A stretch of 64,000 nt of DNA from Caenorhabditis elegans (lineage: Eukaryota > Nematoda > Chromadorea > Rhabditida > Rhabditidae), in contig NC_003284.9 in NCBI RefSeq assembly GCF_000002985.6, forward strand, positions 14,632,001 to 14,696,000, given 5' to 3'. Made by a program: the position numbers and the translations under genes. The notes under the pieces are model-generated. The model had not been told where the DNA came from. It worked only from the letters and a program-made list of their open reading frames with translations, and ran no database searches. Positions 45,301 through 56,307 of the stretch are shown in pieces. Each line of letters starts with the position of its first letter. Position 1 is the stretch's first letter.

Positions 45301-48300
45301 CGGCCGCTTTGAAAGAACCGCCTTTCGCCATATGTGGTGCAAACACCAAGCCTTTGACGTGAGGTTTGCAGGTTGGAGGCAGGCGTCAGGCTCTGAAACC
45401 GCTCATGCTTCCTATGAAAGCCCAAAGTTTGACCAAAGTTTCGCACCCAGTTTTTGAGCATATTGCATTTACTGCACATGTAGCCAATCTGAAATTTCAA
45501 CGTAGCTCCTACGTTGAAAAAAAGTTTTTAACTGACTACAAATTTTCCCAAAAGTTGAGATGTTGCGGAATCTCTAGTAAACCAGCAAACAGTCCTACCA
45601 CCGGAAAATACTTCAAATTATTTCCTTGAATTTCGGAAACAATGAATCCAATATAACTCAATTTCCAGGTTCCGAGTCATTTGTCAGCATGTACGCCGAC
45701 TCTTGTTTTATCGACTCAATTTGTCCGACTCAATGTGATTGCTATGGTACAACTGTTGATTGCAAGTAAGTACCTAAATATACAAAAATTGACATTTACT
45801 CGCTCGAATTTCAGCAAGCGTGGACTTAACACTATTCCAACTTCAATTCCCCGCTTTGCAACACAACTCCTCTTATCTGGAAACAATATCTCTACCGTCG
45901 ATCTCAATTCTAACATCCATGTCCTAGAAAACCTGGAAGTTCTAGATTTGTCAAACAATCACATCACATTCATCAACGACAAGAGTTTCGAAAAACTTTC
46001 TAAGTTGAGAGAACTGTAAGTGTTTTCCTATTTCCAATTTTTCAAAAATAAAATTTTTCAGAAGACTAAATGACAATAAACTACACCATTTTTCAAGTAT
46101 GGTTTTGGATGAGCAATCAAATTTGGAAATATTGTAAGTTGAGGCAGCGAAAAGTACTACAAAAGTTAACCATGTTTCATTTTCTCAGAGACTTATCAGG
46201 AAATAACATTCAATGCTTCTCTTCTATATTTTTCAACAAAGCTACCCGTATTAGAGAAATGTGAGTTTTAAATTTTAAAAGGGTATGTACGTAATGCTAC
46301 GTTTTCAGTAAAGTAATCGGTAACGACTTGCTTTGTGATTGCCGAATCCTTCCGTTAATGTCTTGGCTTCGATCAAACTCTAGTCATTCAATCGACATTC
46401 CACCATGCCAGCAATTTCAATACAGCGATAATGAGTCAGATAAGCAACGGTGTGCAGGTATCACATTTTGTTTTATACAAACTGAATCGAAGAATTTACA
46501 ATTCAGCATTCCCCGAAGAGACATGCTCTGATGACAGTAACCTTTGCCCACCAAAATGCTCCTGTTTGGATCGTGTCGTCCGGTGCTCAAACAAAAATCT
46601 CACCAGTTTCCCGAGTAGAATACCATTCGACACTACAGAGCTTTATCTTGATGCCAATTATATCAATGAAATCCCAGCTCATGATCTGAACCGGTTGTAT
46701 TCTCTTACTAAGCTGTAAGTTGATTGATTGAGGGTAGCGGGAACGTAGAGAGTTTCAGAGATCTTTCACACAATCGACTCATATCTCTGGAAAATAATAC
46801 GTTCTCCAATTTGACTCGGTTATCAACTTTGATCATAAGCTACAACAAACTGAGGGTGAGTCAAAAAATAACTAAAAGAAGGGGTAGTGGATATGGGAAA
46901 ATTAATGGAACTCACAGTATGAAAAAGCAAAAGTGGCTGAAAGTAGTGGAATTTCAAATTTACGAGCAAGAAACAAATTTAGTTTGCATATTTTGATTGT
47001 TTTATTTTTCAGCGGAATAAAATTTTCGGTACATCCCCAATTTTTCGGACCGAACAGATTGTCAATATTTTGCCACCATCCACTACTCCTTCTTTACCTA
47101 TTATAACTTTTATACCATCACGTATCTCTTTTCAACCTGATTAGCTACTTTTCTCAACAGCCGCCATAGCTCAGTCGGTTAGAGCGTGGGTCTAATAAGC
47201 CCAAGGTCGCAGGTTCGACCCCTGCTGGCGGCAAAGTTTTTGAATTATATGTGAAAGCTTCTATATTTCTTATCAGTTTGATTACAAAATTTTACAAAAT
47301 TACAAAATTTATGATAAATTGTTATTGACAATTTAAATACGAGTATATGTTGTTCAATTTTTGAGATTTCATGTTCATTATATTTAGTTTTTTTTTCAAT
47401 TCAGAAAATTCAAACCATCATTGAGATATTTTCAAGACCAACACAAATAATGAATAATTTCCAGTGCTTGCAACCTCTTGCTTTCAATGGATTGAACGCT
47501 CTTCGCATTCTTTCCCTTCATGGTAACGATATCTCATTCCTGCCGCAATCCGCATTCTCAAATCTGACTAGTATCACTCACATGTAAATCTTTTTTTTCT
47601 TTGATTTTCCGTCTTTGTAATCTGAGAATTTTAGAGCCGTTGGTAGCAATTCGCTTTATTGCGACTGCAATATGGCATGGTTCTCAAAATGGATCAAATC
47701 TAAATTTATTGAAGCTGGAATTGCAAGATGTGAATACCCAAATACGGTTTCTAATCAACTTCTGCTAACTGCACAACCCTATCAGTTTACGTAAGTAACT
47801 TAGTATATATATTTTTTTTTTCGAACTAATTATCTTCAAGATGCGATTCAAAAGTTCCAACAAAACTTGCAACAAAATGCGATCTTTGTCTCAATTCTCC
47901 ATGCAAAAACAATGCCATCTGTGAAACAACGAGCAGCAGAAAATACACATGCAATTGTACTCCTGGATTCTATGGTGTTCATTGCGAAAACCAAATCGAT
48001 GCTTGTTACGGCTCACCATGCTTAAACAATGCAACATGCAAAGTTGCACAAGCTGGTCGCTTCAACTGTTATTGTAACAAAGGATTCGAAGGAGATTATT
48101 GCGAGAAAAATATTGACGACTGTGTGAACTCCAAGTGTGAAAATGGAGGGAAATGTGTAGATTTGGTAAGATTTTGTTCGGAGGAACTGAAGAATTTTCA
48201 AAGTTTTCAGATAAATTCTTATCGTTGTGACTGCCCAATGGAGTACGAAGGGAAACACTGCGAGGATAAACTGGAGTACTGCACTAAAAAGTTGAATCCA

Positions 48301-51027
48301 TGCGAGAATAATGGAAAGTGTATTCCAATTAATGGCTCTTACAGGTAATTTACAAATTTTTTGTTTTTTCAAACATTAATTTTACAATAAATAACATAAT
48401 GTTATGGAACTTTTTTGAGTTCTTACAAACAAAGCCCGTGTAAGATTTTGGTACTTTAGGTTTAAAAACTAATCCTTGACCGGAAGAGAGAATTGTACAC
48501 TCTAAATAATAATAAAAACTACGTTGCGTGTACGCCCAATATAAGTCCGGCCTTTTTGTCTGAAAATCACGAAAATCGAAACCCCAACCAATATCAACCG
48601 CCGACATCAACCGAGTTCCGCGCGTCACTATAATTTCCTCGCGACTGGCGGGACACCACGCCCACTGCGAGTTTAACACAGTGGCGCGCGGAACCCGTAA
48701 GATGTCAGCGGCCTGATATTGGTTGGGGGACCTGGTATTTGCCTTTTCTCCGTGATTTTCTAAAAAAAAAAGGCGGGCTTATCAAGTTTAAGTTTCGTGG
48801 AAAATCAACGAAAATTCAATTTAAGTTTAAAATGCGTGACACAATAATTAACATCTATTGCCTATTACATCACAATTTCAGTTGTATGTGCTCTCCTGGT
48901 TTCACTGGTAATAACTGTGAAACTAACATTGACGACTGCAAGAATGTGGAATGTCAAAATGGTGGAAGTTGTGTGGTGAGTGTGAAACCTTCAAAACACA
49001 AATGATTATTACTTTTTTTTAGGATGGAATTCTTTCTTACGATTGTTTGTGCAGACCTGGATACGCTGGACAGTACTGTGAGATCCCGCCAATGATGGAT
49101 ATGGAGTATCAAAAAACCGATGCTTGCCAACAATCTGCATGTGGACAGGTTAGATTTTTCAATTTTTTTTTGAATTCAAAAAATAATTTTAGGGAGAATG
49201 CGTTGCTAGCCAAAACTCTTCTGATTTCACATGCAAATGTCATGAAGGATTCAGCGGTCCAAGTTGTGATAGACAGATGTCTGTCGGGTTCAAGAATCCA
49301 GGAGCGTATCTTGCGTTAGACCCATTAGCAAGTGATGGGACAATTACAATGACTTTGAGAACTACTTCAAAGTATGTGACTTATTAATGCTCTCCGTCTA
49401 AAAAGTTACATTTTCAGAATAGGAATACTTTTGTACTATGGAGATGACCATTTTGTATCTGCTGAGTTATATGATGGAAGGGTAAAGTTGGTTTATTATA
49501 TTGGTAACTTTCCAGCTAGCCATATGTACAGTTCGGTGAAAGGTAACACATTTATCTAATTGTTCTAATTTTATATTTCTCTAAACTTGTAGTGAATGAC
49601 GGGCTACCGCATAGGATCTCCATTCGAACCTCGGAACGAAAGTGTTTTTTGCAAATTGATAAAAACCCAGTTCAAATTGTGGAGAACAGTGGGAAATCTG
49701 ACCAGCTAATCACAAAAGGCAAAGAAATGCTGTATATCGGAGGACTGCCAATCGAAAAATCTCAAGATGCAAAGAGAAGGTTCCACGTGAAGAATTCAGA
49801 GAGTTTGAAAGGTGAGTTGGTGTGGTTTCAGAAAAAAATTTTACTAGTTATAAAAAGGCAATGATGGACAAGTGGAAAATATCTGAAATATTCATTGCAT
49901 TTATAAGGCTTTATTGGTATTGAAAAAACATAAGAGAAACCCATTATTTTGGGATTTTTTGAGCTTCAAAAAATATTACGATTTACCAATTATGAGACGA
50001 CGGCAAATTTGCTGAATTCGCCGAATTTGCCGTGCTCGGCAAATAATAAAACAGACGATTTTTTGAATTTGCCGAGTTCGGCAAATTTCAAAATTTGCCG
50101 CACATCCCTTTAGTACATTTAAGAACAGATATCAGGAATTTCACTCATTTTTCTTAACGTTGTTTTTTCGAGAATCTGAAAAATATATTCTAGCGTTCTA
50201 TTAGAAAACAGTTCTTCGGAAGTTAGAGAACGTAAAAAGATTTTTGAAAAAACTGGAATACTTTCGCTTTTGGTCTGTAATTTGTATATCTTATAGAGAA
50301 AAGTTTGGAGATTTTATCAATTGTCATCTTTTCATTATGATGTTTTAAAAAATTACGGTATTAAGGTTGTATCAGTTCAATCACGATAAATGAAGTGCCG
50401 ATCAATTTGCAACAAGCTCTAGAGAACGTCAACACAGAGCAAAGCTGCTCTGCGACCGTAAACTTTTGTGCAGGTGCGATTTCCTGCAAAAAATCAGTTC
50501 ACCCTTTTTTTTTATGTTACAGGCATCGATTGTGGAAACGGAAAGTGCACGAATAATGCCCTATCACCAAAAGGCTACATGTGCCAATGCGATTCTCATT
50601 TTTCAGGAGAGCATTGTGATGAAAGTGCGTTTTTTTGTAGGAAGTATTTGCAAGTTAAAATGTTTTATTCCAGAAAGAATCAAATGTGACAAGCAAAAGT
50701 TCAGAAGGCATCATATAGAAAATGAGTGTAGATCGGTTGACAGAATCAAGATAGCAGAGTGTAATGGTTACTGTGGAGGCGAACAGGTAAATCGAAATCT
50801 TCATGTTATTCTGATTCTCAAATAAAGCTGTTATTTTCTTTCAGAATTGTTGCACTGCTGTGAAGAAAAAGCAGAGAAAAGTGAAAATGATATGCAAAAA
50901 TGGAACAACGTATGTTAGAGAATTCCTAGCTCAAACAAATACTTATTTTTCCAGAAAAATCTCCACTGTTCACATTATTCGTCAGTGCCAATGTGAACCT
51001 ACAAAAAGTGTTCTCTCTGAAAAGTGA
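42375..51027 (+). CDS. slt-1: SLT-1, Slit axon-guidance ligand (1410 aa)
   Basis: Secreted ligand of the Robo receptor SAX-3. 32 exons: 42375-42520, 42564-42635, 43083-43154, 43198-43269, 43322-43420, 43470-43577, 43646-43790, 43846-44006, 44478-44549, 44602-44673, 44724-45103, 45669-45765, 45815-46015, 46062-46133, 46189-46260, 46309-46457, 46507-46714, 46759-46855, 47465-47583, 47635-47790, 47841-48165, 48211-48344, 48882-48975, 49023-49148, 49193-49371, 49418-49542, 49593-49811, 50366-50473, 50523-50624, 50674-50786, 50845-50909 and 50955-51027. The order is: signal peptide; four leucine-rich-repeat blocks, each with cysteine caps (such as [11 protein letters not shown]); six EGF repeats; one laminin-G domain; one more EGF; and a C-terminal cystine knot ending QCQCEP. 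This is the full Slit architecture, and the frame closes exactly. The start was chosen as the ATG giving the hydrophobic leader [15 protein letters not shown]. The intron 45104-45668 carries GC-rich repeat-like DNA. Confidence 0.96.
42644..42826. repeat. Palindromic family 2, intact copy in slt-1
   Basis: Lies in the second slt-1 intron. The left arm CTTGGTGTCAGAGTGTCCC with TTGGTTTGATCTACG is inverse to TTTTTGTAGATCAAACCG at right. The centre includes GATTTCGCATGGTTAAGAAC and TGACGTCAC. Confidence 0.85.
47160..47233 (+). tRNA. tRNA-Ile (anticodon AAT)
   Basis: A complete cloverleaf of 74 nt. The acceptor stem GCCGCCA pairs with TGGCGGC. The D arm carries an A box (TAGCTCAGTCGGTTAGAGC), the anticodon stem TGGGT/GCCCA encloses loop CTAATAA (anticodon AAT, reading AUU Ile), and the T arm has a B box (GGTTCGACCCC). 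The discriminator base is A. A TTTTT RNA polymerase III terminator follows within 5 nt. It has no intron. It is nested in the slt-1 intron 46856-47464, on the same strand. Confidence 0.96.
48521..48762. repeat. Palindromic repeat element, family 1 copy 2
   Basis: Same layout as 5467-5746: GTGTACGCCC at left, AAACCCCAACCAATATCA, CCGACATC, then a GCGGGACA-like centre, then GCGCGCGGAACCCGTAAGAT, GATATTGGTTGGGG and ATTTGCCTTTTCTCCGTGAT. It lies in the slt-1 intron between EGF-coding exons (48345-48881). Confidence 0.8.
50001..50109. repeat. Miniature CGGCAAATTT palindromic repeat
   Basis: Repeated, inverted CGGCAAATTTGC / GCCGAATTTGCCG blocks end in GCCGCACATCCC. It is in the slt-1 intron 49812-50365 and resembles the GCGGCAA-type element at 57399-57700. 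Confidence 0.65.
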
Positions 51028-52877
51028 CAACTTTAAAGTGAAAACAATTATCCCTTGAACTCCTAGATCCTCGATTTTTGACATGTCATATTCCAATTGT
51101 AATATTATGTTGTTACTTGTGGGGTTGCTTGAATAGTCACTTCAACCATACCTAGGCATAAAAATAAGGCCAGTTTTCAATTTTCAAGAAATGAACAACT
51201 TTTTGGAGTACACAGCAATTTCACAAGGACCACTATATTTTATCAATTTACGATTCGAATTTTTATATTTTATTTTTCAATTTCCAAATCCAGATTCTCA
51301 ACGATACCACATAAAACGTTTGCTTTACCAGATTCTTCCTTGCCACGTCAATTCACTAATTCCACAAACGAAATGCAAATCCCATAATACTACCCCGATC
51401 GCTGATTTACTGATCAATCCTTGAAAAATCAAGTTTTTGTGTGGTGTGTTGGCTTGAGTGATCGCAGACGCAAATAAATTCGGATAAATGTGCCCCCCTA
51501 CCAAGCGGGTAGAGGGTGATATGTTTGCCGATTTATTGAGCAAGATGAGGAGTAGGGCGAATGGCAGTATTAGTTAGCGGTACCGATTGATTTCATTTCG
51601 CAAATTTCTACGTCGAAGATGAAAAATTATTTCGAGCAGTGACGTCAGTCGGTTGGTTATGATGAAGACTGCCGTTTGGTTTTTGAAAGCCGAATGCTAT
51701 AGATATTCTTTGCCAGATGTGTGGGCAGATGAGGAACACTTTTTTTTTGCGAAAAGTTGATTTAAAAACAAATGTTTCGGTGCAAAAAAATGTTGGCACC
51801 GAAATATGAGCTGTTACTTGGAAATCATGTTACCTTTGTTCTGTTCTGTTAATTCCCTCTAATTTGAAGATATCCTTCAGTATAACAATTTTTCCGTGTT
51901 CGAATTATAATTGAAACATATTTTTAAAACAATTTTATTCCGAAATTTAGAGACACTTCGAAACTAAATATTTAATCCAGAACTCAGTTAATTAATTTAC
52001 AGTAGCTGAACCCCGAAAAGTTGTAACTCAAACACTTATGTTTCTTTACTATTGTTACACTATTTTCGATCCTCAATAACATTTTAAAGTGGTAATTCCT
52101 AAGCCTAAATATGAGAATAAAGTGTTTTTGGTGGTAAACTTTTGATGGATTCTATGTAACGCCCTAAACGGATTTACTGTGGTTCGACGCGAGTCTCAGT
52201 GAATGTCGGCTGCGCGATTTTATTAAGTGTATTTAAATTTTCAAAGTAGACAGTGTGAGGAATGATATCATGTTTCATGTGTTTTTCTCCTATGCAAACA
52301 TCTACTTGAATGCTTGTACGGTTATTTTCAAGTTGCCAGCTATGAAAAAAGTTGGAAAGTTGCATGTTCCCCTCACGTTATTGATTTATTAGAGATATGA
52401 ACTCTTCCAATTGCCCCCACAAACACTGTTGCCTCACCTCCAATCTCGCCCACACTCCTTCAGCTTCTTCATCTTCTTTCACGTAGTTTTTGTTTTCATC
52501 TCGACAAATATATAGTGTAAAGTCAATCAGTCACCGGAGGAAAAGGCGCCTCAGGAGCTTCCTGCTGTGCTCGTTTCGCTACCTCGGTATCAAGCTTATT
52601 CTCAGCTCCCCCCTTTACAACGAAAGCTGGCGGGGCCCCGCGGATGGCAGTGGAATTGTGTAAGAATAGCGATCAAAGAGAAGAACATCAGTGCCAATGC
52701 AGCAGCCGCCAACAGCTAGCGCGGACCTTTTCCACACACTATACCCTTTGACTTTTCTATCCTTGTTTCGTGTCACTTTTTTGTCTTCTTTTTTTGAAAA
52801 GATCTCCATGCACATCCTTCCTTCCTTTTATCTCTCGCTTTTTTCTACAGCAAAAAATAAGTTGCGTTGTCTTTAGA
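51028..52877. other. Intergenic region slt-1 to csq-1
   Basis: Begins with the slt-1 3' untranslated region; no perfect AATAAA is obvious, only an AAAATAAG near 51160. I see no gene here. Near 52508 there is a TATATAG followed by pyrimidine-rich DNA. A TCTTTAG acceptor lies one base before the csq-1 ATG, so the region should contain the csq-1 promoter. Confidence 0.6.
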
Positions 52878-55800
52878 ATGACTTGGATCAAACTTGCTAG
52901 CCTTGCGCTAGTGGTTGTGCTTGCAAGTGCAGGCATCTCCAAAAACGAAGACTTGGAATGCATGTTCTTAGGATATCCAGATCTCGAATACGACGGATTC
53001 GACAGAACTGAGGTGAGTTATTTGGATATAGGATTTATAATGTCTATTTTGTCCATTCTGCAAATCTTTTCTGAAAATCTGCAAAACTACCGATTTTGTT
53101 TTTTTTTTTACAAATCAAAAATGAATGTACATAGAAATAAATGAGAATTTTGTCAATTTTGTCAATTTTAGTTGGCAAGAGTTGGCGAGAATTGCCAGTG
53201 AACTTTCAGGCTTTTTTTCTTTTTCCTTCTTAGGCTTTTTTTCCGTTCAAATTTGCCAATAAAAATATTATTTTAGAGTCAATCAACTTTTTAGAATCCA
53301 AAATTACCAAAATACCAAAACTGAACAAGTTTCTAGATTTTTCAACAATTTATCCACTAACTAGAAGGTATAGTTAATAGTTATTTGGTTAGAAGCGATT
53401 TTTTTAAAAAATTTTTTTGAAACATTATTCATTAGTATTATCGAAAAAATACGATCGCACACATTTCTCATAATTTACTTTTGATCTACCTGTTGTCTCC
53501 GCCCCCAATCTTGTCGCCGTTGTTATTTTGTTGTGGCTGTCTTGTCGAAGGAAGGGGAGGAGCCTCGTCAACAAGGTAGATCAAAAATAAATTATGAGAA
53601 AATTGTGCGATCGTATTTTTCGATAATATTTGAGTTTAAAATTATCAATAATTAAATAAAAACAACTTCTAAGCAGACTATAGATTCCTATAGTTAGTTC
53701 CTATAGTTCAAAACTAAAAAATTTTGAGAACAATTGTTCTCGACTATCTTGATCATCATTTTTCATTTAATTCTTTAACTTAAATTACTCAATAACAAGA
53801 CATTAATTTAACTTCACAATGTCAGTAAACAATTGCGTCATTCTAGCAAAACTTGACCTATAACAAAATTTTCGACATCCGGGGTTTTCGAACCAACCTA
53901 TCATATTACACTGCAACAGATATTCATCTTCACTCAACAAAAAAAAATCAATAATTGCAGGTTCTGACCGAGAAGAACTTCAACAGAACTGTTTTCGCTG
54001 AAGACACCAAATCGGTAGTGTTCTTCAACGACGTGGAAGAGGACGACTCAGAGCTTGACCAGTATGAGTGCTTCCTTCAGGTGAAATTCAAAATTTGATA
54101 GTTTATTTTTAATTTATGAATTTTAGTTGTCTGCTCAAATTATGACCAAGAGAGGATACAACTTTTACACTGTCAACACCACCAAAGAACATCGCTTGAG
54201 GAAGCAGGAAGGTAAACATTTGCTGTTCCACAAAAACTTAAAAAATATTCCATATTTTTGTGTCATGTTTTCAAAAAATTCAATATTTGTATTACATGGT
54301 TATAATTATTGAAACGTACGTATTGCTAAAAATTAATTGTTCTATGCCAAAAGTAAAAATAGAAATATGATGTTTTACCTCATATTTTTCCATTTCTTGA
54401 AAGTTGGTACATATCTTTTTTGGCAAGATTGTACATTTCTTTTTCGTAAGTTGGTGCATATCTCATTTATATGTACCCACATTGTAATGCTACGAAATTT
54501 TGAAATGTCCGTTTAAAGTCATGAATTGATTTTTTAAAGTGGGTCTCGTCACGATCTCATTCATAGTGGCTGCTACAGGTGTCAAATTTTACTTTTTTTG
54601 TTAATTTGATTTATAAAATATTTTTATAAAAGTTCAGAATTTGAAATTCACGGAAAATTTAACATTTAGCACGTAGTGTGACGTTTCCGAGAATGGACCA
54701 TAATCGAATATTATTTTTACCAATTAATCATTTTATGTTGTCGAAGCTTCACAAAACTTGTGGAAACTTAATTTAAATAAAAAAACATTTAAGAATTGGT
54801 TAACCTTCTAATTCTTCATTAATTCTTGATTCAAAATTTCAGAAGTTGAAAAGGGAGAGGACACTATTCACGTGTACAAGGATGGTTACAAGATCGAGTA
54901 CAATGGTGTTCGTGATCCAGAAACTTTTGTTTCATGGCTGATGGATGTACGTTATTTATTAAGTTTTTGCTAATTCCATAAATTATTTTTCAATTTAAGA
55001 TCCCAGACGATCCAGTGACTATTATCAATGATGAACATGACTTGGAAGAGTTTGAAAATATGGATGACGAATGTGTCAGAATTATTGGATACTTTGAGCC
55101 AGGATCAGTTGGTACGGAATGTGAACAAGCTGTCATGCATAAATTTTAAAAGAATTTCAGCTCTCAAGGAGTTCGAGGAAGCCGCTGAAGACTTTATGGG
55201 AGAGATCGAATTCTTCGCAGTTGTGACATCTAAAGTAAGTGTTGAGAGCATTTTTTTTCAAAAATGTATTATGAAAAAGTATAATAGATGTTGATTTTTC
55301 ATTTTTGAATTATTATATGTACCCCAATTTTCACGCTTAAATATCAAATATGGTACTTGAAAAAAAATAACTTAAAATCGATATTCTTTAATAAATGTAT
55401 TTTTAGTGGGCACGCAAAGTCGGACTAAAGAGAGTCGGAGAGGTCCAAATGCGCAGACCATTTGAGGAAGATCCACTTTTCGCCCCAACTTCCGCTGATA
55501 CCGAGGAAGAATTCGAAGACTGGGTTGAGAAGAACAAGGAGCCAGTTATGCAAAAACTCACCCTTGACAATTACTTCAACCTTTGGGTATGTAAAGTTTA
55601 TATCCTTGCTAGAAAAAAATAATCGTGCTCCAGAGAGATCCCGAAGAGGAGGAGAGAATGATCTTGGCATTCGTTGACGAGGAAACCCGTGAGGGAAGAG
55701 CCATGAAGAGGCTCCTTGACAAGATCGCCGATGAGAACTCCGAGCACGCTGGAACCCTGGAAATCATTCTTGTCGACCCTGATGAGTTCCCACTTATGGT

Positions 55801-56168
55801 TGATGTGTGGGAGGATATGTTCGGAATCGATATTGAGGAAGGACCTCAAATCGGACTTATTGATATTTCTGAGGTAGCAGACTCTATTTTATTTGTCAAT
55901 TAATAGAATGTATATTTCAGAAAGAAGGAATCTGGTTCGATATGTCTCAAGTGAATTTGGATGATCCAAAGAAACACTCCGACTCCAACTTCGAGGCTCT
56001 CCAATCATGGATCGATCAGATTCTTTCCGGATCTATTTCTCTTGATGGTGAATAACTTTTTCAACTAAAAATCTATAAAAAATAATTTCAGATGATGATG
56101 ATGATGAGCCAGAGCCACCAGCACCACCACCAACTCCAAAGGGAAAGAAGTCTAGAAAGGAGCTGTAA
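52878..56168 (+). CDS. csq-1: CSQ-1, calsequestrin (417 aa)
   Basis: High-capacity, low-affinity Ca2+-binding protein of the sarcoplasmic reticulum lumen, known in body-wall muscle. Ten exons: 52878-53012, 53961-54080, 54127-54211, 54843-54946, 55000-55111, 55161-55234, 55407-55586, 55634-55873, 55921-56047 and 56092-56168. A signal peptide (MTWIKLASLALVVVLASAG) is followed by the calsequestrin start (GYPDLEYDGFDR). Three thioredoxin-like domains follow, overall strongly acidic and without CxxC motifs, then an acidic Asp run, a Pro-rich segment and a basic end SRKEL. Late exons use codons typical of highly expressed worm genes (GGA, ATC, AAG, GAG). The C-terminal RKEL resembles an ER-retrieval signal. 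The acceptor one base before the ATG suggests trans-splicing. Confidence 0.95.
53436..53628. repeat. Palindromic element in csq-1 intron 1
   Basis: The left arm ATCGAAAAAATACGATCGCA then CATAATTTACTTTTGATCTA, and the right arm TAGATCAAAAATAAATTATG then TGCGATCGTATTTTTCGAT, form a nearly perfect inverted repeat. The roughly 80-bp centre is GC-rich. It is bounded by TATT/AATA and is non-coding. Confidence 0.85.
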
Positions 56169-56301
56169 AAAAATCACGTTTTTGATCTACCTATTCTTAT
56201 TTTTCACGTATTGTTATCACACCTTAAACACTTCTTTTCATGACATTTTAATGGTTGCCGCTTGGTAGTTTCTTCTAGTTAGACACAATGTTTTCGTTCA
56301 A

Positions 56302-56307
56302 AATAAA
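56302..56307 (+). terminator. Polyadenylation signal of csq-1
   Basis: A perfect AATAAA about 135 nt past the csq-1 stop, the usual distance for a short worm 3' untranslated region. Confidence 0.8.
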
